Source of the DNA: an uncultured Collinsella sp.
GTDB lineage: Bacteria; Actinomycetota; Coriobacteriia; Coriobacteriales; Coriobacteriaceae
Length of the DNA: 9,656 nt
Direction: 5' to 3'
Assembly (NCBI GenBank): GCA_902474645.1
Contig: CABRWN010000072.1
Location: 1-9,656 of the forward strand
Positions 7,235 to 9,656 of this stretch are shown here, piece by piece. Made by a program: the position numbers and the translations under genes. The notes under the pieces were generated by a model that was not told the origin of the DNA, made no database searches, and worked only from the letters and a program-made list of their open reading frames with translations. Positions within the stretch are counted from its first letter, which is position 1. Each line of letters opens with the position of its first letter.

Positions 7235-8245
7235 ATGGGTGTTAACATCGCTGGGCGCAGTTTTCTGAAGCTGCTTGATTACGCGACGGAAGAGATTGAG
7301 TATCTGCTTGAGCTTTCTGCTAACTTCAAAAGCATGAAGCGTGCCGGTGTTCCGCATAAATACCTTGAAGGTAAGAATATTGTTTTGCTATTTGAGAAGA
7401 CTTCCACGCGTACTCGTTGCGCCTTCGAAGTTGGTGCACTTGACCTTGGCATGGGTGTAACTTATTTGGATCCGGGCTCGTCCCAGATGGGCAAAAAGGA
7501 GTCGATTGAGGACACGGCTCGCGTCCTTGGCCGCATGTATGACGGAATTGAATACCGCGGCTTTGAGCAGACGAAGGTTGAGGAGCTTGCTGCAAAAGCT
7601 GGGGTTCCCGTTTGGAATGGGCTGACTACTGAATTTCACCCGACTCAAGTGCTTGCCGATATTCTGACCATGCGTGAAGAGTTTGGAGAGATTAAGGGCA
7701 GGAAACTTACATTTTTTGGTAAGGCGGCCGGAAACGTCGCCGATTCGCTCATGGTCATTTGCGCTAAGCTCGGCATTAACTACTGTTCTTGCGGCCCAAT
7801 CGGGGGAAATTCGGAGGGGGCTACATCCTATGACCCTGAACTCCTTGCAGAATGTAGTCGTATTGCGGCCGAGCATGGATCGACGATTACCATTACAGAG
7901 GATATTGAGGAAGGCGCTCGTGATGCCGATGTAATTTACACGGATGTTTGGGTTGGCATGGGTCAGCCCGCAGAGCTGTGGGAAAGCCGCATTAAGCTCA
8001 TGTCGCCGTATCGTGTGACCGCTGAGGTGATGTCTATGGCAAAGCCCGAGGCGATTTTCCTCCACTGCCTTCCGAGCTTCCACGATACTAATACTACTGT
8101 TGGTGCCGAAATTGCTGAGAAGTTTGGAGTCACCGAAATGGAAGTCACGGACGAGGTTTTTGAGTCCGATAAATCTCGTGTTTTCCAAGAAGCGGAGAAT
8201 CGTATGCATACGATTAAGGCGGTGATGTACGCAACGCTTAAGTAG
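7235..8245 (+). CDS. arcB: Catabolic ornithine carbamoyltransferase
   Basis: In this setting it splits citrulline with phosphate to ornithine and carbamoyl phosphate. The 336-residue protein has the carbamoyl-phosphate loop STRTR (57-61), HPTQ (135-138), HCLP (277-280, Cys278), and the family C-terminus EVTDEVFES followed by ENRMHTIKAVMYATL. Two substrate loops deviate: the usual GD(x)RNN reads GKAAGN (162-167, keeping Asn167), and the ornithine-clamping SMG loop reads GMG (241-243) in DVWVGMGQ. The stretch GGNSEG (190-195) also looks like a small insertion. An in-frame ATG at 7226 directly abuts AGGAG (7221-7225), which would leave no spacer, so the ATG at 7235 with nine bases of spacing is preferred. 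It is last in the arm; no carbamate kinase gene follows. Context argues for the catabolic arcB rather than biosynthetic argF; another carbamoyl acceptor cannot be excluded. Confidence 0.9.
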   Translation: MGVNIAGRSFLKLLDYATEEIEYLLELSANFKSMKRAGVPHKYLEGKNIVLLFEKTSTRTRCAFEVGALDLGMGVTYLDPGSSQMGKKESIEDTARVLGRMYDGIEYRGFEQTKVEELAAKAGVPVWNGLTTEFHPTQVLADILTMREEFGEIKGRKLTFFGKAAGNVADSLMVICAKLGINYCSCGPIGGNSEGATSYDPELLAECSRIAAEHGSTITITEDIEEGARDADVIYTDVWVGMGQPAELWESRIKLMSPYRVTAEVMSMAKPEAIFLHCLPSFHDTNTTVGAEIAEKFGVTEMEVTDEVFESDKSRVFQEAENRMHTIKAVMYATLK

Positions 8246-8251
8246 CGGGGC

Positions 8252-8300
8252 GTTGAGAAAACAGTCGCAAATCTGTTTGCCATACTATATTTCTCTCAAC
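8252..8300. repeat. Nested inverted repeats after arcB
   Basis: GTTGAGA (8252-8258) can pair with TCTCAAC (8294-8300), and AAACAG (8259-8264) directly inside it with CTGTTT (8273-8278). The 15-base stretch 8279-8293 would bulge out. No T-run follows on the plus strand. It may be a weak transcription terminator or processing structure for the arc message, or may be chance pairing. Confidence 0.25.
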
Positions 8301-8304
8301 AAGC

Positions 8305-8313
8305 TGATAGGAT
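8305..8313 (+). promoter_or_regulatory. Possible extended -10 promoter for queA
   Basis: TGATAGGAT fits an extended -10 (TGn plus TAnnnT). No good -35 lies at the right distance; TTGCCA at 8277-8282 is 25 bases upstream, too far for a normal spacer. A start near 8320 would give a leader of about 60 bases containing the 13-bp hairpin at 8331-8361. The change in base composition between arcB and queA also suggests separate transcription. Confidence 0.35.
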
Positions 8314-8330
8314 ACAGGGGAGAATGATGC

Positions 8331-8361
8331 GCGCGTCAGTCGATTTTTTCGACTGACGCGC
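8331..8361 (+). terminator. Perfect 13-bp hairpin between arcB and queA
   Basis: The arms 8331-8343 (GCGCGTCAGTCGA) and 8349-8361 are exact reverse complements around a five-T loop. The hairpin ends eight bases before the AGAGG ribosome site of queA and is followed by only three T residues on the plus strand. It could end arc transcription, insulate queA from the arc operon, or act in the queA leader to control translation. The missing U-tract makes a plain intrinsic terminator uncertain. Confidence 0.45.
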
Positions 8362-8379
8362 TTTGTGAAAGAGGCAAAG

Positions 8380-9591
8380 ATGCGTACCGATGATTTTGAC
8401 TACAACCTTCCTGAGGAACTGATTGCCCAGGCTCCTGCCGAGCCGCGCGACTCCTGCCGCCTGCTGGTGGTGGATCGCAAGGGCTCCCAGGCGGGAACGC
8501 CGCTGGAGCACGGCGGCACCGTTGAGCACCGCATCTTCCGTGACATCATCGACTATATCGAGCCGGGCGACGTGCTCGTCATCAACCAGACGCGCGTGAT
8601 GCCGGCCCGTCTGATCGGTCGCAAGACGGGCTCGGGCGGCGTGGTCGAGACGCTGCTGCTCAAGCGCCGCGAGGATGTTGACCCGCTGGGCCATGTTTGG
8701 GAGTGCCTGGTCAAGCCGGGTAAGCGCCTGAAGCCCGGTGCTCAGATTGAGTATCGCGCCGGTGGTGCCCATGCGCCCGAGGGGGCTCCCGTGGTGCTGA
8801 CGGCCGAGGTCGTCGACTTTGTCACCGATAGCCGCGGTGGCCGCCTGGTGCGTTTTGAGCCGGCCGGTTGCAATGCCGCCGGCGAGCCGCGCACGCTCGA
8901 CGAGGCTATCCATGCTGCCGGCCACGTGCCGCTGCCGCCCTACATTACCGATTACGAGGGCGATCCCGAGAAATATCAGACCGTGTACGCCATGAAGGAG
9001 GAGCACTCGGCTGCCGCTCCCACGGCGGGCCTGCACTTTACTCCCGAGCTCATGGCCGCTATCGAGGCCAAGGGTGCCAAGTTTGCCGCCGTCGAGCTCG
9101 AGGTGGGTATCGATACCTTCCGTCTGGTGGAGGAGGACGATCCCACGCAGCACGTAATGCACACGGAGCGCTATCACGTGTCGCAGGAGGTTGTCGACGC
9201 CGTGCATAAGGCGAAGGCCGAGGGGCACCGCGTGATTGCTGTCGGTACCACCGCAGTGCGCTCGCTCGAAAGCGCCTTTGACGCGGACGCGCCGGTGTCC
9301 GATCCGGCCGTGACGGCGCGCTATTTTGAGGGCCGTGAGGACGGCGCCGACACGCTCGGCCGCGGTGACATCGTGGTGCGCGAGAACGCGACGACGCAGC
9401 TCTACCTCATGCCTGGCTCGACCTATCACGTGGTTGACGCGCTGATCACGAACTTCCACGTGCCGCGCTCCACGCTCATGATGCTCGTAAGCGCGCTTGC
9501 CTCCCGCGACCAGATCATGGATGCCTACGCCGCTGCCATCGAAGAACGTTATCGCTTCTTCAGCTTTGGCGACGCCATGCTCATTTTGTAA
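8380..9591 (+). CDS. queA: S-adenosylmethionine:tRNA ribosyltransferase-isomerase QueA
   Basis: QueA transfers and rearranges the ribosyl part of S-adenosylmethionine onto preQ1 in tRNA, giving epoxyqueuosine, the substrate of QueH encoded at 1688-2263. Conserved blocks appear in order: DDFDYNLPEELIAQ (4-17), VINQTRVMPARL (67-78), PLPPYI (184-189), YQTVYA (199-204), SAAAPTAGLHFT (210-221), GTTAVRSLES (289-298), TQLYLMPG (339-346), TNFHVPRSTLMMLVSA (357-372) and YRFFSFGDAM (391-400). At 403 residues it is longer than the roughly 340-360 usual for the family; extra sequence lies around 300-335 and near 125-170. An in-frame GTG at 8365 is possible, but the ATG at 8380 has AGAGG five bases upstream and gives the standard MRTDDFDY start. 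It is GC-rich, unlike the arc genes before it, and appears to be transcribed alone. Confidence 0.96.
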   Translation: MRTDDFDYNLPEELIAQAPAEPRDSCRLLVVDRKGSQAGTPLEHGGTVEHRIFRDIIDYIEPGDVLVINQTRVMPARLIGRKTGSGGVVETLLLKRREDVDPLGHVWECLVKPGKRLKPGAQIEYRAGGAHAPEGAPVVLTAEVVDFVTDSRGGRLVRFEPAGCNAAGEPRTLDEAIHAAGHVPLPPYITDYEGDPEKYQTVYAMKEEHSAAAPTAGLHFTPELMAAIEAKGAKFAAVELEVGIDTFRLVEEDDPTQHVMHTERYHVSQEVVDAVHKAKAEGHRVIAVGTTAVRSLESAFDADAPVSDPAVTARYFEGREDGADTLGRGDIVVRENATTQLYLMPGSTYHVVDALITNFHVPRSTLMMLVSALASRDQIMDAYAAAIEERYRFFSFGDAMLIL

Positions 9592-9619
9592 GTTACGCGG
9601 TTCTACGAACCGCGTAACT
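9591..9619 (+). terminator. Perfect 13-bp hairpin directly after queA
   Basis: The arms 9591-9603 (AGTTACGCGGTTC) and 9607-9619 are exact reverse complements with a three-base loop TAC. The first arm begins on the last base of the queA stop codon. Position and stem strength suggest the end of the queA message, but no T-run follows (GCTCGACG comes next), so termination would be of a U-less or Rho-assisted kind. Confidence 0.5.
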
Positions 9620-9656
9620 GCTCGACGCTGCGCGGGCCGCATTTGGACAATCTGAC

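Noticed and set aside
7388..8209. Minus-strand frame opposite arcB
   Set aside because: Complete overlap with ornithine carbamoyltransferase; shadow frame.
2264..8330. Attachment-site or insertion repeats flanking the arc block
   Set aside because: Comparing the bases after queH with those before queA by eye gave only short chance matches around the TAG stop codons; there is no integrase or transposase in the window.
8314..8379. preQ1 riboswitch upstream of queA
   Set aside because: The leader is a single perfect hairpin without the small stem plus A-rich tail pseudoknot that marks preQ1-I. The sequence gives no support for a riboswitch.
8296..9642. 448-codon open frame on the minus strand opposite queA
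   Set aside because: queA in the other strand carries all family motifs. The antisense product is rich in His, Arg and Gly without a domain and has no ribosome site.
1..9656. CRISPR array, tRNA or rRNA genes, insertion sequences
   Set aside because: No regularly spaced repeats, no cloverleaf-like conserved blocks and no transposase reading frames were seen.

Overview
The window looks like chromosome of an anaerobic, fairly GC-rich Gram-positive-type bacterium. A Coriobacteriia member such as Collinsella is my best guess. The reasons are GC-rich housekeeping genes, strong AGGAG-type ribosome binding sites, the oxygen-independent queuosine enzyme QueH, and a fermentative arginine deiminase locus. 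This is inference from gene content and codon style, not from a marker gene.

Layout. At the left edge (1-978, minus) is the 5' part of a methionyl-tRNA synthetase-like gene that runs out of the window. Divergent from it is a two-gene plus-strand unit: a small DUF3267-type membrane zincin (1111-1677), then queH (1688-2263). From about 2264 to 8245 the base composition drops visibly and an arginine-catabolism locus begins. Leftward run arcA1 (2983-4233), a strongly divergent arginine deiminase, and an XRE/S24-fold regulator (2324-2980), probably one transcript. Rightward run a YfcC/DcuC-type ArcD transporter (4487-5929), a second arginine deiminase arcA2 (5958-7202) and a catabolic ornithine carbamoyltransferase arcB (7235-8245), with short gaps. 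Between the two arms lies a 253-bp AT-rich control region with two near-identical 17-bp repeats exactly 31 bp apart. GC-rich queA (8380-9591) follows, preceded and followed by perfect 13-bp-stem hairpins.

How the genes work together. ArcD would import arginine and export ornithine. ArcA converts arginine to citrulline and ammonia. ArcB splits citrulline with phosphate into ornithine and carbamoyl phosphate. The ATP-yielding carbamate kinase is not in the window. QueA builds epoxyqueuosine on tRNA and QueH reduces it to queuosine, so the arc locus sits between two genes of one tRNA-modification pathway.

Most worth a second look: the two non-equivalent deiminases, with changes at expected substrate-binding positions; the linked regulator, whose LexA-like domain lacks both self-cleavage residues; the phased operator-like repeats; and the altered substrate loops of ArcB. 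Together they could form a self-regulated arginine or arginine-like substrate module that departs from the textbook ADI operon. The substrate and the regulatory logic are inference.
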